From contig JAEOAD010000032.1 in the NCBI GenBank assembly GCA_036365145.1, positions 2,347,501-2,411,500 on the forward strand: a stretch of 64,000 bases of DNA, in the 5' to 3' direction. Made by a program: the position numbers and the translations under genes. Positions 45,715-56,242 of the stretch are shown here, piece by piece (positions within the stretch are counted from its first letter, which is position 1; every line of letters starts with the position of its first letter). The notes under the pieces are model-generated. The model ran no database searches and was not told the origin of the DNA. It was given only the letters and a program-made list of their open reading frames with translations. This DNA is from Orientallactaga sibirica. Its lineage: Eukaryota > Chordata > Mammalia > Rodentia > Dipodidae.

Positions 45715-46115
45715 ACATGAACAGACTCCACATAGGTCATTCCCCATGGGGTTAGACTCTCATGCCCCTTCTCCGCTGACCCCATTCCACCAAAGAATAT
45801 CCTCGGTGGGGTTATGGGTAATCACTGTGGGGTCAAGAATATGCCATTTAGTCTCTGGAGGTGGGATCTGATGCCTCACTGTACAGTCTCCCACCTTGTG
45901 ACTCACATTCTTTTTGTCTTCTCTTCTAAAATGTTCCCTGAGCCTTGGAAGGCATATTAAAAGCCTGCTTAAGTGATGAGCTCTGAAAAGCTTCTGATTT
46001 TCTGCTTTGAAGAGATTTGAATCTCATCAGTGTCTTGGACCCTTTCACTCTCATGGTTTCGAAGCTCCCAAATCCAGACTCAGAATAGGCGACAAAGCAA
46101 GGTGTCAGTAGGGCT
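45715..46115 (+). repeat. L1 3'-end-like block, relative of 35985-36725
   Basis: It aligns with the left part of 35985-36725, with 'AAGTGATGAGCTCTGAAAAG' and 'GACTCACATTCTTTTTGTC' at corresponding positions and comparable order of landmarks. The L1-specific right part is absent. Orientation is inferred from that alignment. Confidence 0.5.
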
Positions 46116-46739
46116 CTTCCTTCTTTGGCTCTAAGGGGAGGGTCTTCCCCTGCCTTCCCGGCTTTTGCTAGTGGCTGCCTGTCTTATTTTGGCTGGGACT
46201 TCCCCTCCTCCTTCAAGAGGAAGCCCTCCAACCTCTGTGTTGTCTATACAGTGCAATCTCTCCTCCCATGGCTTGGCTCTATGACTTTCATTAAAACAAA
46301 CAAGCAAAAAACTATTGTGTGACCCCAGGAGGTTCACCTGGACAATCTATGATAAATTCCTTTCTCAAAATCCATAACTTCATTATAGCTTCAAGTCAGC
46401 CTTGCAGTATTAAGAAAACATTATAGTTTGGAGTGTGGATAAATTTGGGGAGGGGGTCTCTGTGCAGTTTCCCACAGTGATAAGCTGAAATCAACTTCAA
46501 GATGGAAGATGCTGAGGATACCATTGAGGTAGATACTTCTAGGAGAAGAAAACAGTATAAACTGGATGAGAAAATGGCTGCAGGAGGCACTGTTGCTTCA
46601 CTGTCCTATTCATAACACTTTGGGTGGAGCCTGGAACACGGTAGGTGGCAATATTAAATGATCAATAGAAATAATACATTAATATTAACCATTAAAAACC
46701 TAGTAATTATTTAGATGTCAAGTCACATAAATTATGCTT
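46116..46739. other. Unique sequence with a possible MIR/L2 end
   Basis: No gene recognised. 'GGAGCCTGGAACACGGTAGG', followed by TGGCAATATTAAATGATC at about 46626-46665, resembles the terminal part of MIR or L2. Confidence 0.4.
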
Positions 46740-47085
46740 TCTTGCATGTGTACATGTGTTTTCTCACATGTGGGAACGGCACATACATGTGTGTCTGTGT
46801 GGATTTGCATGTGTGCATGTGCATGGATGTCAAAGGTTGTTGCGTGCCTTCCTCATTCACACTTCATCTTATTTACCTCAGCATGGTCTCTCATTTAATC
46901 GCAGATTTCACCACCTCTAGTTGAGCTAGCCAGCTTGCCCTGGGGATTCCCTATCCTCTTCTGCAATGTGTTGGGATTACAGGCAAAACAACCACTGTGT
47001 ATGCGGTTGCCCAGGACCTAAGTCCAGGTAACTCCCTTGTAAAGCCAGCACTTTAAAGATGGCGTCATCTCCCTAGGCCCCACAA
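46740..47085 (-). repeat. B4/RSINE-like composite SINE, minus strand
   Basis: The left part is TG-rich (TGTGTCTGTGTGGATTTGCA), the middle has the inverted B1-like 'GTGTTGGGATTACAGGCAAA' and the right end has 'GATGGCGTCATCTCCCTAGGCCCC', an inverted tRNA-like head. The order is the inverse of the plus-strand B4-like copies. Confidence 0.65.
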
Positions 47086-47133
47086 AGTTTCTTTTGAAGT
47101 CTGACAATCTAAATAAATATATAAATAGTGGGG

Positions 47134-47315
47134 GCTTGGAAGATGGCTCAGTAGTAAAAGGTGCTTGCCTGCAAAGCCTGCCAGCCTGATTTCAATTCTC
47201 CAAAATCCACATAAAGCCAAATGTGAAGAGACACAATCATTTGGCATTTGTTTGTACTGGTAAGAGACCCTGTTACACCCATAGTCTCATTAACCTATAT
47301 ACATGCACACCACAC
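47134..47315 (+). repeat. Diverged B2-superfamily SINE
   Basis: GGGGGCTTGGAAGATGGCTC and TGCTTGCCTGCAAAGCC form the head. The body is partly DIP-like (AGCCAAATGTGAAGAG, 'TTTGGCATTTGTTTGTAC') and ends in a CA-rich segment. It may be an early DIP relative. Confidence 0.6.
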
Positions 47316-47316
47316 C

Positions 47317-47318
<2 letters not shown>

Positions 47319-47360
<42 letters not shown>
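47319..47360. repeat. (CA)n microsatellite
   Basis: About 20 CA units in a row, at the 3' end of the preceding SINE. Confidence 0.95.
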
Positions 47361-47410
47361 ACGGAGACAGAGAGAGAGAAGGAGGAAGGGAGGGATATGA
47401 AAATAAATGA

Positions 47411-47571
47411 GAGGTTGGAGAGATGCCTATGAAGCCTAAGAACCCAGGCCAGCACCCACTTAAGCCAGATGCACAAGGTGGTGCATGTGTCTGGAGTTCA
47501 TTTGCAGTGGCTAGAGGCCCTGGTGTGCCCATTCTCTCCCTCTTATAAATAAGTGAAATGGTTTTTAAAAA
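47411..47571 (+). mobile_element. DIP SINE with deleted head segment
   Basis: The start AGGTTGGAGAGATGCC jumps to TATGAAGCCTAAGAACCC, so about 25 bases of the head (including most of the box-A side) are missing. The rest is complete to the GTTTTTAAAAAG tail. AAAATAAATGA is repeated at both ends (about 47400 and 47572). Confidence 0.85.
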
Positions 47572-47574
47572 GAA

Positions 47575-48485
47575 AATAAATGAAATTTGAAACAAACATC
47601 TAAATATAAATTATTTACATGTGAACGACTATGAAACCCACCACACAGAGAAAGCACCCCTAGGGAGAGGAAGGCATGCTGTGGACAAAGCTTAGAAGGA
47701 ACAGCTGTTTCCGGTTTCATGTATTCTTGGAAAATTCTGCTTTCATCCACTGAGTTTTATTGCCTGATATTCCTAGCAACATTTTTTTTTTTTTTTGTTC
47801 TATTACTGTGATCACAGACTCTGTGTCTGTTTGTTTCTAGACATGGACTTGGCATTGAAATACCATTGAATGCACAGACAATTTAGCACTTTCCCCTGCT
47901 GTGGTCCATCTGCATCCACGAGGCGTGAGAGCCGCTAGCCATCAGCAACTCCACCTTGCCTGGCAACAGTCCACATAACCGTCTGGACACACAGCTCAGG
48001 AATCAAAGTCCAGTTTTAAAAATCATTGAGATGCCAGTGGTCATGAACAGCAGTATGGAAAAGGCTCAGGGTGGTCTTATCCCAAAGTCATCCTTTCTCA
48101 AGCTTTACCTTACGCTAATGTCAGTTGTGAACTGAAGAGAGTTATAGACTAAACTATGTCCTACCTGAATTTACGTATTGAAATTATCGTTTTCAATGCT
48201 TTAGAAAGTCGCTGAGTGCTTGAACAGTGGGGATGCTGGGAGATTTCTAACCTAATGCTCATACAGGAAACTGATATCCATACAGGAAATGGAAATTTAG
48301 GAACACAAAAGAAAGTATCACAGATATGGAGGCTCAAATGCCCTTGTGAGGACTCAGAGAGGTAGGTTTCATCTATGAGCCAAGGAGAGGGAAGGCCCTA
48401 CAAGAAACCAAGATGGTGATTATGTGATCTTGGACTCACAGCCTCCAGATTGGTCAAAACATCCAATCTGTGGTGTTTTCTTTTT
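47575..48485. other. Unique sequence
   Basis: No gene recognised. A T-run lies at about 47782-47797. Confidence 0.45.
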
Positions 48486-48489
48486 TTGT

Positions 48490-48735
48490 GTGAATGTGTG
48501 CTCGTGTGTGTGTGCACATGTATATGTGCGTGTGTGTACAGGTATGCATGCCTGTGGTGCCCAGAGGTTGATGTGAAAGTACCATACCCGATCACAGTCT
48601 ACCTTCCTCCGTCTCCCGCCACTCACAGAGCCGAATGATTCAACCAGAATAGCTGGGGAACAAGCCCCCGGGATCCTCCTATGTCTAGGTCCCCAGCACT
48701 GAGATTATTGGTGCACACCAGCACACCTGGCTTTT
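48490..48735 (-). repeat. B4/RSINE-like composite SINE, minus strand
   Basis: A TG-rich left part (GTGTGCTCGTGTGTGTGTGC) leads to the inverted B1-like text 'CACTGAGATTATTGGTGCAC' and 'CACCAGCACACCTGGC'. No tRNA-like head is visible at the right end. Confidence 0.6.
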
Positions 48736-48887
48736 TTCCTCTTGTATCCTTGACACTTTCATACAATGTATTTTGATCCCAGTGACATTTACCCTCTGTT
48801 TCTTCCCCCTTCATTTCTGATCAAAACCATACTTCTGAGATTCCCATACTATATCCATACCTCGTCTCTTTTAAAGAGTGTGATGGT

Positions 48888-48910
48888 AGTTGTTGTTGTT
48901 GTTGTTGTTG

Positions 48911-48940
<30 letters not shown>
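48888..48940. repeat. (GTT)n followed by (GT)n compound microsatellite
   Basis: About nine GTT units are followed by about fourteen GT units. The shift from tri- to dinucleotide units occurs in one uninterrupted tract. Confidence 0.95.
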
Positions 48941-48942
<2 letters not shown>

Positions 48943-48944
48943 TG

Positions 48945-49252
48945 TATGATGAATGCATATTCTTGTGCCCATGCAGCAACCATGTGCTCACCTGCGGTGG
49001 ACACAGGGGAACATGTGCTGTCCGGTTCCATCACTCTTCTTGTTAGCCAGAGTCTCTTACAGGCCCCGGAACATGCTGTCAGCCCTCCTACGCCTCCGCT
49101 CTCTGATCCCCTGTATAACTGTGGTTACTGATGACAGTGGCCTGGCCTCGTTGTTTATGTGGGTTCTGGGTATTGAACTGGAGTGCTCTCTCACCATGCG
49201 AGGCTCTCCCAGGAAGCGCTCTTAACTGCCCCGCTGAGTCATCTCTCCAGCT
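48945..49252 (-). repeat. B4-like SINE, minus strand
   Basis: The right end has CTGCCCCGCTGAGTCATCTC followed by TCCAGCT, an inverted tRNA-like head. The left part has 'TTATGTGGGTTCTGGGTATT' and 'GAACTGGAGTGCTC', the inverted body. The middle (49000-49120) is GC-richer and not clearly part of it. Confidence 0.6.
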
Positions 49253-49319
49253 AATGTCTATTTCTTTCTGACCCACTGATTTAAATTAGAGTAAAGCTGG
49301 CCAAAACTAACATTTTGCT

Positions 49320-49402
49320 CTTTACTCGGGATCTGGGGATCCGTACTCAGGCTCTTATACTCACACAAGCACTTTATGAACTGAGCCATCTCCCCCAGAC
49401 CC
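49320..49402 (-). repeat. SINE head fragment, minus strand
   Basis: 'GGGATCTGGGGATCCGTACTC', then AAGCACTTTATGAACTGAGC and CATCTCCCCCAGACCCC form an inverted B2/B4-like head. The tail is lost. Confidence 0.6.
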
Positions 49403-49900
49403 CTTTGGTGCTGTATTACTGAAGCCTTAGCAAACTAATGCATATTTCAGTTCTGTAACCTAAACATGTGGACACTTTGAAACTACGGGATGAGCACAGC
49501 CTGGGGAGGTTCTGACAAATGTAAGAAAAAGATGGCAATGTTTTTCAGGAGATCATTGCTGTGGACATTAAATCACTTCTCTTGGGCCTTGGTGATAAGG
49601 AATGTTACTGGACACTGGCGGGAAGGCAGTCCTTATGAAAAAGTGATAAAGAACTTGTCTAAACTGTTTTATACTATGCAGAATAGAAATTATAAGTGAC
49701 CTGCTTGGGTATTCAATTCAGGGAATTTCTAAGCAAAGTAATTAGAGGTGACAGCTAGTTCTTACTTGCTGTGTATAGTAATGAAAGAGTAGGAGACATT
49801 AAAAAAGGAATAAAAACTAAGAAAAGAGAAATCATGAACTATTCATCTATTTGTGGGTATGCATATGTATGTATATGTATATGCATACTTATATATATAT
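49403..49900. other. Unique sequence
   Basis: No gene or repeat recognised. Confidence 0.45.
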
Positions 49901-49912
49901 GTGTGTGTGTGC

Positions 49913-49962
<50 letters not shown>
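49880..49962. repeat. (AT)n/(GT)n/(GA)n compound microsatellite
   Basis: TATATATATGTGTGTGTGTG, then a TATATATATATATA run and about fifteen GA units follow one another. Three dinucleotide types lie in one tract. Confidence 0.95.
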
Positions 49963-49965
<3 letters not shown>

Positions 49966-50483
49966 TTGAGACTGAGACTGCTCTAGAGAGAACTCCAAGA
50001 ACAAGAAGACTGGACAGTAGCCCTGGAAACAGACTGTGGGTGTAGCTCACAGATGTCATCTACCATGTCAGCAGCCATCAGAAACAGAGAAAGGCTCCCA
50101 CCAGCAGAAATGCTGTCAGCTTAGACTGGAGAGAACACCCATAGAATGGAATGGAGGAAGGCTTCTACAGGAAAGCACGGTGAGCTTAAACTTCTGTAAT
50201 GGTGCTCTCCTCACACACCACAACAGAAAGGGTCATCCTGCAGGCTGGAAAGAAATTTGAGGAATGCCCAGGTTAGAACCTCTGTCTCCTCCTTCATTTT
50301 CACTGACAAGGATAGCAACAGACCCAGGAATGACCCTCAGCATATGAGAGGGTGAGAGAGTGCTACTGCTGCCTAGGCCCAAGAAAAACCTGCTGTTTCC
50401 CCAAGACCACAAGTTAGGGTTACTACACCAGCGGATGCAAAGACTGCACACTGAGATAAACAGGATTATATTTGCAACTCAAC
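49963..50483. other. Unique sequence
   Basis: No gene recognised. Opposed frames at 50036-50451 lack known motifs. Confidence 0.45.
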
Positions 50484-50488
<5 letters not shown>

Positions 50489-50516
<28 letters not shown>

Positions 50517-50662
50517 GGTTTTTCGAGGTAGGGTCTCACTCTGTCCCAGGCTGACCTGGAATTAACTATGTAGTCTCAGGGTGGCCTTGAACTCACAGCA
50601 ATCCTCCTACCTCTGCCTCCCGAGTGCTGGGATTAAAGGCATGTGCCACCACGCCAGGCTTC
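50489..50662 (-). mobile_element. B1 SINE, minus strand, with long A tail
   Basis: A run of 27 T (its A tail) leads into GGTTTTTCGAGGTAGGGTCT and on to CCACCACGCCAGGC. The internal duplicated block is present (TTAACTATGTAGTCTCAGGG). The long homopolymer and few substitutions suggest a young copy. Confidence 0.95.
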
Positions 50663-51460
50663 TTTTTTTATTATTGAATCTTCTAGACTTTGGACTTGCT
50701 ATGCACTCAGGGCACCCCACTTCTTGCCAAATTCTCCCTTTCTGAATGGTAGTGCCTGTCATGTGCCTGCCTCACCATTTTCTTTTAGAAGCAAATAATG
50801 TCTAGTTTAACATGTTCCCAGTTGGAGAATTTGCATTAGCATGAATCCTACCTACAGTATCATACATCACACTGACTTAATATATTTACAAGAGAACTCA
50901 AAAAGACTTTGGATCACTAGGATGGTTGTGAATGCATTTTGAACATAAGATGAGCATTACTTTTAGAGACCCAAAGGTGAATGATCCAGACTGAACTATG
51001 TCCTTTCATATATGCTTAGGCTCCACGTACCTGCAACTCATAAGTATAGAAATTTGGGCTTACAGAGAACAACCAGAGATCTGGCACACAGGGTTAGTAA
51101 AGTGCTGACTATCATAAGTTAAGGAGAGATGCCTCAGTTGAAAGTAGCCTGCCAACACTCTTTTCTGCATTTCTATCCTCCAGAAGTACAAGAAAAGACA
51201 TTTTAGTTATTTAAGGCACCATGATGTGATATTTTGCATGAACTCCTATCACATAAAGACTCGTAACCTACATTGGAACGGACAAATGACATTTCTGAAC
51301 GTTACCTTAGATTACCCTCTGAACATGTGGCATATGCTTTCTTATGGCAAATTACTGTTTCATAATTCTCTTGTATTATCTTCTCATCTTAAAATATAGC
51401 ATCTCCACATGATGGTTTAAATTAGTAATGTAGAGAACAGTTAGAAAAATCACTTTTTTG
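50663..51460. other. Unique sequence
   Basis: No gene or repeat recognised. Confidence 0.5.
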
Positions 51461-51462
51461 TT

Positions 51463-51622
51463 GTTTTTCTTTTGTTTTTGTTTTGGAGGTAGGGTTTCAC
51501 TGTAGCCCATGCTGATGTAGAATTCACAATGTAGACTCAGGCTGGCCTCAAACTCACAGTGATCCTCCTACTTCTGCCTCCTTAGTTCTGGGATTAAAGG
51601 CGTGCGCCACCACTCCTGGCTC
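51463..51622 (-). mobile_element. B1 SINE, minus strand
   Basis: TTTTGGAGGTAGGGTTTCAC through TAGACTCAGGCTGGCCTCAA to GTGCGCCACCACTCCTGGC follows the inverted B1 order. Divergence is moderate and the tail is T-rich and interrupted. Confidence 0.92.
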
Positions 51623-52018
51623 TTTATCATCACCCTTTTTAGTTGTTCAAATTACAAGGCAAGGCTTATCATCAGATGCTACCAATCACCATGTGACAGA
51701 CACACAGACAGCACACACATGCACTCATTAACTGAGGAGAGGCAATCAATGCTCACCAGCTTTCCCTAGTAAACAGACATTATAGATGTTCGCCTCTCAT
51801 TGAGCTGAAACTCATTCACAGCCAACCAGAAAACTCTCCAACTCCTACGGGTGCAAAGAACCTTGAATGCCTTATCAAGATATAGTTCAAGTTAAAAAGT
51901 GAAACAAAATCTCTTATTGTTTATTGAAATAGACCAGTGACTGAGATTACATCTTCACTCAGTTACATATAAGTTTAGGTCGGCACTGGGACACATGATG
52001 GAGAGAATGGTGAAAAAT
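51623..52018. other. Unique sequence
   Basis: No gene recognised. Confidence 0.45.
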
Positions 52019-52029
52019 GATGTCAACTA

Positions 52030-52190
52030 GCCAGGCGTGGTGGTGCACACTTTTAATCCCAGCTCTCGGGAGGCAGAGGTAGGAGGATCACCCTGAGTTC
52101 AAGGCCACCCTAAGACTACATAGTTAATTCCAGGTCAACCTGGGCCAGAGTGAGATCCTACCTTGTAAAACCAAAAAAAAAAAAAAAAAA
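52030..52190 (+). mobile_element. B1 SINE with 11-bp TSD
   Basis: The element starts GCCAGGCGTGGTGGTGCACA and ends in an 18-base A tail. The TSD GATGTCAACTA is at 52019-52029 and 52191-52201. The internal duplicated block is present. Confidence 0.95.
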
Positions 52191-52201
52191 GATGTCAACT
52201 A

Positions 52202-52477
52202 TTCTGAAAGGGCCAACTTGTCAACCTCTTGTGGACATGTCCCTCAGGCTGCTTGCGGTTTCATTGTGCTTGTATCATGCTTTCTCTGAACCCTGATGGC
52301 CTGTTTGCAGACTGTATATGTAAAGATAGAAAAATAGGCTGAGGGATTGAAACTTGGCCTAAATTATGAATAGATTCATCCACCATTTCATTTCTGGTAT
52401 GGCAACATCCATTAGAGCTGGCTTGAATGGGATGCAAAGTAATTGTTATGAATCAGTAATAGAGTTGAAAAATGGCT

Positions 52478-52512
<35 letters not shown>

Positions 52513-52889
52513 ATACACATGACTTGAGATGGCTCAGGCTCAATTTCTCTTAACTCTGTTATCACAATATTCCAATGTAAGCTATTATTATGAATTAAAT
52601 TATTGCCTACAAATCCGATGCTCAAACATAAAACAACCACTGATCTAAACAAAAGGAAAATTAAATGGAAAAATTACAGGGCAAAAGGCTATTAGCAAGG
52701 TCTGTATTCAGCCTCTTCAGCTGAAATAGTTGTCTCATAGCTCTCTGGCAATCTATGGAAAGTGTCTCCCAAACAGCTTTCATTACATAGGATCAGGAAT
52801 TTAGCATTTCTTTTTGTTACTATTGTATCATTACTATGGGACAGTAATCGGCAATATTAGTCATCAAGACTGTGTCAGCAAAATTAGGG
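52202..52889. other. Unique sequence with a (GT)n tract
   Basis: No gene recognised. A (GT)n microsatellite of about 15 units lies at 52481-52510. Confidence 0.5.
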
Positions 52890-53590
52890 ACAAAGCTATT
52901 AATGGGGGTGAAAAGGCCTAAGAGAGGTCAGGGAAAGGTGGAGGGAGGGCTAATCAAAATCTAAGAGGATATAAATAAGTTATATGGAAACCTACTTTTT
53001 TGTACAATGGAACACTCAGGAGCCAGAGATTGTTACTAGAAAATTTTCAGTGCCAGGGATGGGATACCTTCCAGGGAGTTGTTGCCCAGGGAGGTCATTG
53101 ATACCCCCACCACATTACAGGCCATTGCTGAGGCTCTTGGTTTCCCACTAGGAATAGATGGTAAGAACCTATTGCTGAAGACTCCACATAGTGGGATGCA
53201 AGGTCACTGAGAAATCCTCATGGAGCTGAGCTGAAAACCTCCTCCATGTAGATCAGTTGACAGAAAGCTGGAAAAAGCTATACTTCATGAAGTTCAATGG
53301 GAGAGAGAGAAATCACCAGTGGAGATACTCAACAGTGGACACTGCAAGCCTTAAATTTGTCCAGCCAGGCCAAATGAACCAATGGGTGCAATAGTGGCAT
53401 GTCTGTTATGGGGGAAACCAACCACTCTCTAATTGGAGTGGAGGCTTGCTCCATGGGAAGGAATACTTCCCTGACACTGAAAACCTACGACAGGGGCAGT
53501 CATGAGCCCTAGGGTTGTAACATATGCTGGTGTCTGGCTAAATGTATATACTATGCTCACAAAGCTGCTCACAAAACTTCTCTTAATGTC
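52890..53590 (+). repeat. L1 3' region, left part (interrupted)
   Basis: TATTAATGGGGGTGAAAAGG, 'TACAGGCCATTGCTGAGGCT', 'AACCTCCTCCATGTAGATC' and 'GGGGGAAACCAACCACTCTC' make up the non-coding 3' region typical of rodent L1 elements. It continues across an LTR insertion at 54123-54602, where the text picks up with AATGTCCATTCTCAAATATT. It is non-coding. Confidence 0.65.
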
Positions 53591-54122
53591 GGTGATGGTT
53601 AAGTTTGTGTCAACTTGATTTGTTTAGGAATCCACAGACATTCCTCATAAGTGTGTCTCTGAGGCTGCCTCTAGGAAGGATTAACTAAAGGAAGAATCCT
53701 TCCCCCAGGGGTAAGCCCTTCCCCAGAGTGGGCGGCCCAGAGTGGGCTGGTTGATAAAAAGGAGCTCTGGGAAGAAAGGCTCTCTCTCCCACCTGGCTGC
53801 TGGTGCTGATAGCTGCTTACCACTGGGTGCTTGCTGCTTGGTGTTTTCCGCTTGGTATTTGCTGATTGGTGTTGTTGCTCTCCAGTGTGGACTGAAGACC
53901 AGGGTAGACTGAAGAGCAGAGTCTCTCCAGGAAGCCTCCAGGCCTTCAGTGCCGGATTGGGACTGCTGAGGCCTCCAGCCTCGAGGACTGAGCAGCTACC
54001 GGGTTTCTTGACTCTCAGACCTGCAACCTGCTATTGCTGGACTGTGTAAGCTAATCCAATAAATCCCCTTTTAATACAATTCATTCTGTCCATTCTGTTC
54101 CTCTAGAGAACCCTGACTAATA
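53591..54122 (+). mobile_element. ERVL-class solo LTR (MLT2/MT2-like) inserted in L1 3' region
   Basis: The LTR starts GGTGATGGTTAAGTTTGTGT, close to the MLT2-type start, and ends in CTCTAGAGAACCCTGACTAA plus TATA. It has a TATA-like 'TTGATAAAAAGGAGC', a CAATAAATCCCC polyadenylation-like signal near the end, and internal CTGCTTGGTGTTTTCCGCTT-type near-repeats. The bases TAATGTC flank it on both sides (53584-53590 and 54123-54129), which contains the 5-bp TSD expected for ERVL. No retroviral coding region remains, so it is a solo LTR made by recombination. Confidence 0.8.
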
Positions 54123-54602
54123 TAATGTCCATTCTCAAATATTAATACTACTCTTACTTTTCGTTAGAGAAGCTTCTCTTTTCAGATGGCGGTGACCTCG
54201 GGATGACTCAGAAGAATCACAGTGCTGAGAAGAAGTGAAAGAGGAAGGCTCAGCACTGAAATATCTCTAAAACACCTTGCAAGGCTCAGGGTCCATTGTG
54301 GAGGAGGTGGTGGAAAGAATGTAAGAGCCAAAGGAAGGGTAGGACTCCTTACAGCATGCTCCTTCAGACACAAAATGGCCTTGATATCCATGATCTCGCA
54401 GTGCCTGACAATACCTACCCAAGGCCATCATAATAAGAGGAAAAGATCATGACATAAAATAAAAGAGACTGGTTCAGAGAGGGAGGGGATATAATAGAAA
54501 GAGGAGTTTCAAAGGGGAAAAAGGGGGAGGGAGGGAATTACCATAAGTTATTGTGTACAATTATGGAAGTTGTCAATAAATTAATTAATAAAGAAAAAAG
54601 AA
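54123..54602 (+). repeat. L1 3' region, right part with poly-A end
   Basis: Continuation of 52890-53590. Landmarks: GAGAAGCTTCTCTTTTCAGA, 'GGCTCAGGGTCCATTGTGGA', 'GTTTCAAAGGGGAAAAAGG', and 'GGAAGTTGTCAATAAATTAA' before the A-rich tail. The shorter copy at 31815-31975 matches its last 130 bases. Confidence 0.75.
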
Positions 54603-54632
54603 TGTATTTGCGTTGGTATCTTCTGTTTGTTT

Positions 54633-54735
54633 GATCCTCACAAGAGCTCTATGAAGAATAAATTTGGTTCTATTTCAATTTAATCGACTTTATATATGAG
54701 AAGCTGAAGTTCAAATTCTATGCCTATAGTAATAT
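54633..54735 (-). repeat. MIR fragment, minus strand
   Basis: GATCCTCACAAGAGCTCTAT, followed by TTATATATGAGAAGCTGAAG, is the inverted order of MIR core and 3' end. Diverged. Confidence 0.55.
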
Positions 54736-54799
54736 ACTATTATTTTTTTTCTTGAAGAAAAAAATGGCTTTCCAAAAATCCAACCATTTCCTGTTGCTA

Positions 54800-55039
54800 T
54801 TTTTATTTTTTTCTTTTATTTATTTATTTTTTAGAGAAAGCAAGTGAGAGAGACAGAGGGAGGGAGAGAGAATTGCCACACCAGGAACTCAGTTACTTAA
54901 ACGCCAGATGCCTGTGCCATCTAGTGGGCACTTGCACTTGCCTTTTGTATCTGGCTAACGTGGGATCTGGAGAGTTGAACATGGATCCTTAGTCTTCGCA
55001 GGCAAGCACCTTAACTGCTAAGCTATTTGTCTAGCCCTA
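54800..55039 (-). mobile_element. DIP SINE, minus strand
   Basis: The minus-strand copy has a head reading AGGGCTAGACAAATAGCTTA. It has an extra block (about 54905-54935) with CATCTAGTGGGCACTTGCAC, and a GA-rich tract with a T-rich tail. Fairly diverged. Confidence 0.85.
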
Positions 55040-55140
55040 CAACCAGTTCTTCATTTAAAGAAAAACATTATATGACACGAAATGTAGCTTTTCTAATTAA
55101 CAATTAGTCATTAGATACATTAAAAAAAGAGTAGTAGGGC

Positions 55141-55304
55141 CTGGAGAGATAGCTTAGTGGTTAAGCGCTTGCCTGTGAAGCCTCAGGACCCCGGTTTGAG
55201 GCTCGATTCCCCAGGACCCACGTAAGCCAGGTGCACAAGGTGGCACACATCTGGAGTTCTTTGCAGTGGCTGGACACTCTGGTGTGCCCATTCTCTATCT
55301 ATCT

Positions 55305-55337
<33 letters not shown>

Positions 55338-55372
55338 ACTCTCAAATAAATAAATAAAAAATAATCAGAAAA
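55141..55372 (+). mobile_element. DIP SINE, young-looking
   Basis: Head, body and CT tract are close to the family consensus inferred from this window (GCTCGATTCCCCAGGACCCA, CGTAAGCCAGGTGCACAAGG). A small deletion removes part of the ATGCAT segment. The short direct repeat AGTAGTAG flanks it (about 55131 and 55379). Confidence 0.9.
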
Positions 55373-56200
55373 AAACCAGTAGTAGTCAAAAGAAGATAAA
55401 TATCTACTAATAAGCTGAACACAAAAAATGGCTATTTTGTCTTTAAAATTTGACCCAAATATTGCTACTCTTTAAAACAGTGAGCTCACAACAGAAAACA
55501 TAGTTTGATTTGATGTTTTAAAACAATGAGTTCACTTCATGGGTGGATCACCTACATTTGTGTACTTATTTGAGAGGAATAGTTGCCAGGATTTTATCAG
55601 GTTTCAAGTACTGATGTAGGTACTCAACAAAAAATGAAAAAAAAGGATGGATTCAAGGAGCACACACAGCCTAGGGCGATTGACAGTGACATGAGTGGCT
55701 AGCCAGTGCAATGCTGAGGAAGGAACAGGTACCCAGATATTGTTAGGAGGGCATGAGGGAGGAATATTCTCAAGTCTGACTTGATACAAAGCTCATGAAG
55801 CTTACATTGCAGAAAATTTCCCTTGCATCGGTCCTACCCTTGATGTGGTAGTCTTCATTTTACATTCTTATTCTTAAAGCAGTCTCCCCACCTTGTATGA
55901 GTCTTTGACTCAGTTACTCTCTGGTATTCCTAGGTGGGGATTTGGTCTCTGTCTCTTTGGGGTCAAAGGTCCATATGCACATAGATAGAGGGTATGAAAC
56001 TTGCTATCTGCTCTCCGAAACAAATGCAATCCCCACACATTAAAGATCTAATGCCAAGTAAATTTGTAATATAGAAGTGAGAAAAGAGAGTTAAGCTGCA
56101 AATTACCTACCCACTGCCAAGTAATTCTAGAATTAATAAAAAATACTGTAGAGGTTAAATTGAATGAATAAAGAAAAACCTCTAGTCTATCAACCTAGCT
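55373..56200. other. Unique sequence
   Basis: No gene or repeat recognised. Confidence 0.5.
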
Positions 56201-56202
56201 GA

Positions 56203-56242
56203 ATTACTTCTGAGTCTTTTGGCCAAGACCAAGTGTAATCCT
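56203..56242 (+). pseudogene. U2 snRNA-like fragment
   Basis: ATTACTTCTGAGTCTTTTGG followed by CCAAGACCAAGTGTAATCCT aligns with the first 40 or so bases of U2 snRNA, with about eight or nine mismatches and no gaps. The rest of U2 (Sm site, 3' stem-loops) is not recognisable, so this is a truncated, decayed copy. A fragment this short could be coincidental, though the match is good over its whole length. Confidence 0.45.

Noticed and set aside
53591..54122. Possible endogenous retrovirus with coding capacity
   Set aside because: Only one LTR is present. The neighbouring sequence is L1 3' region on both sides, and no gag, pol or env-like frame is visible.
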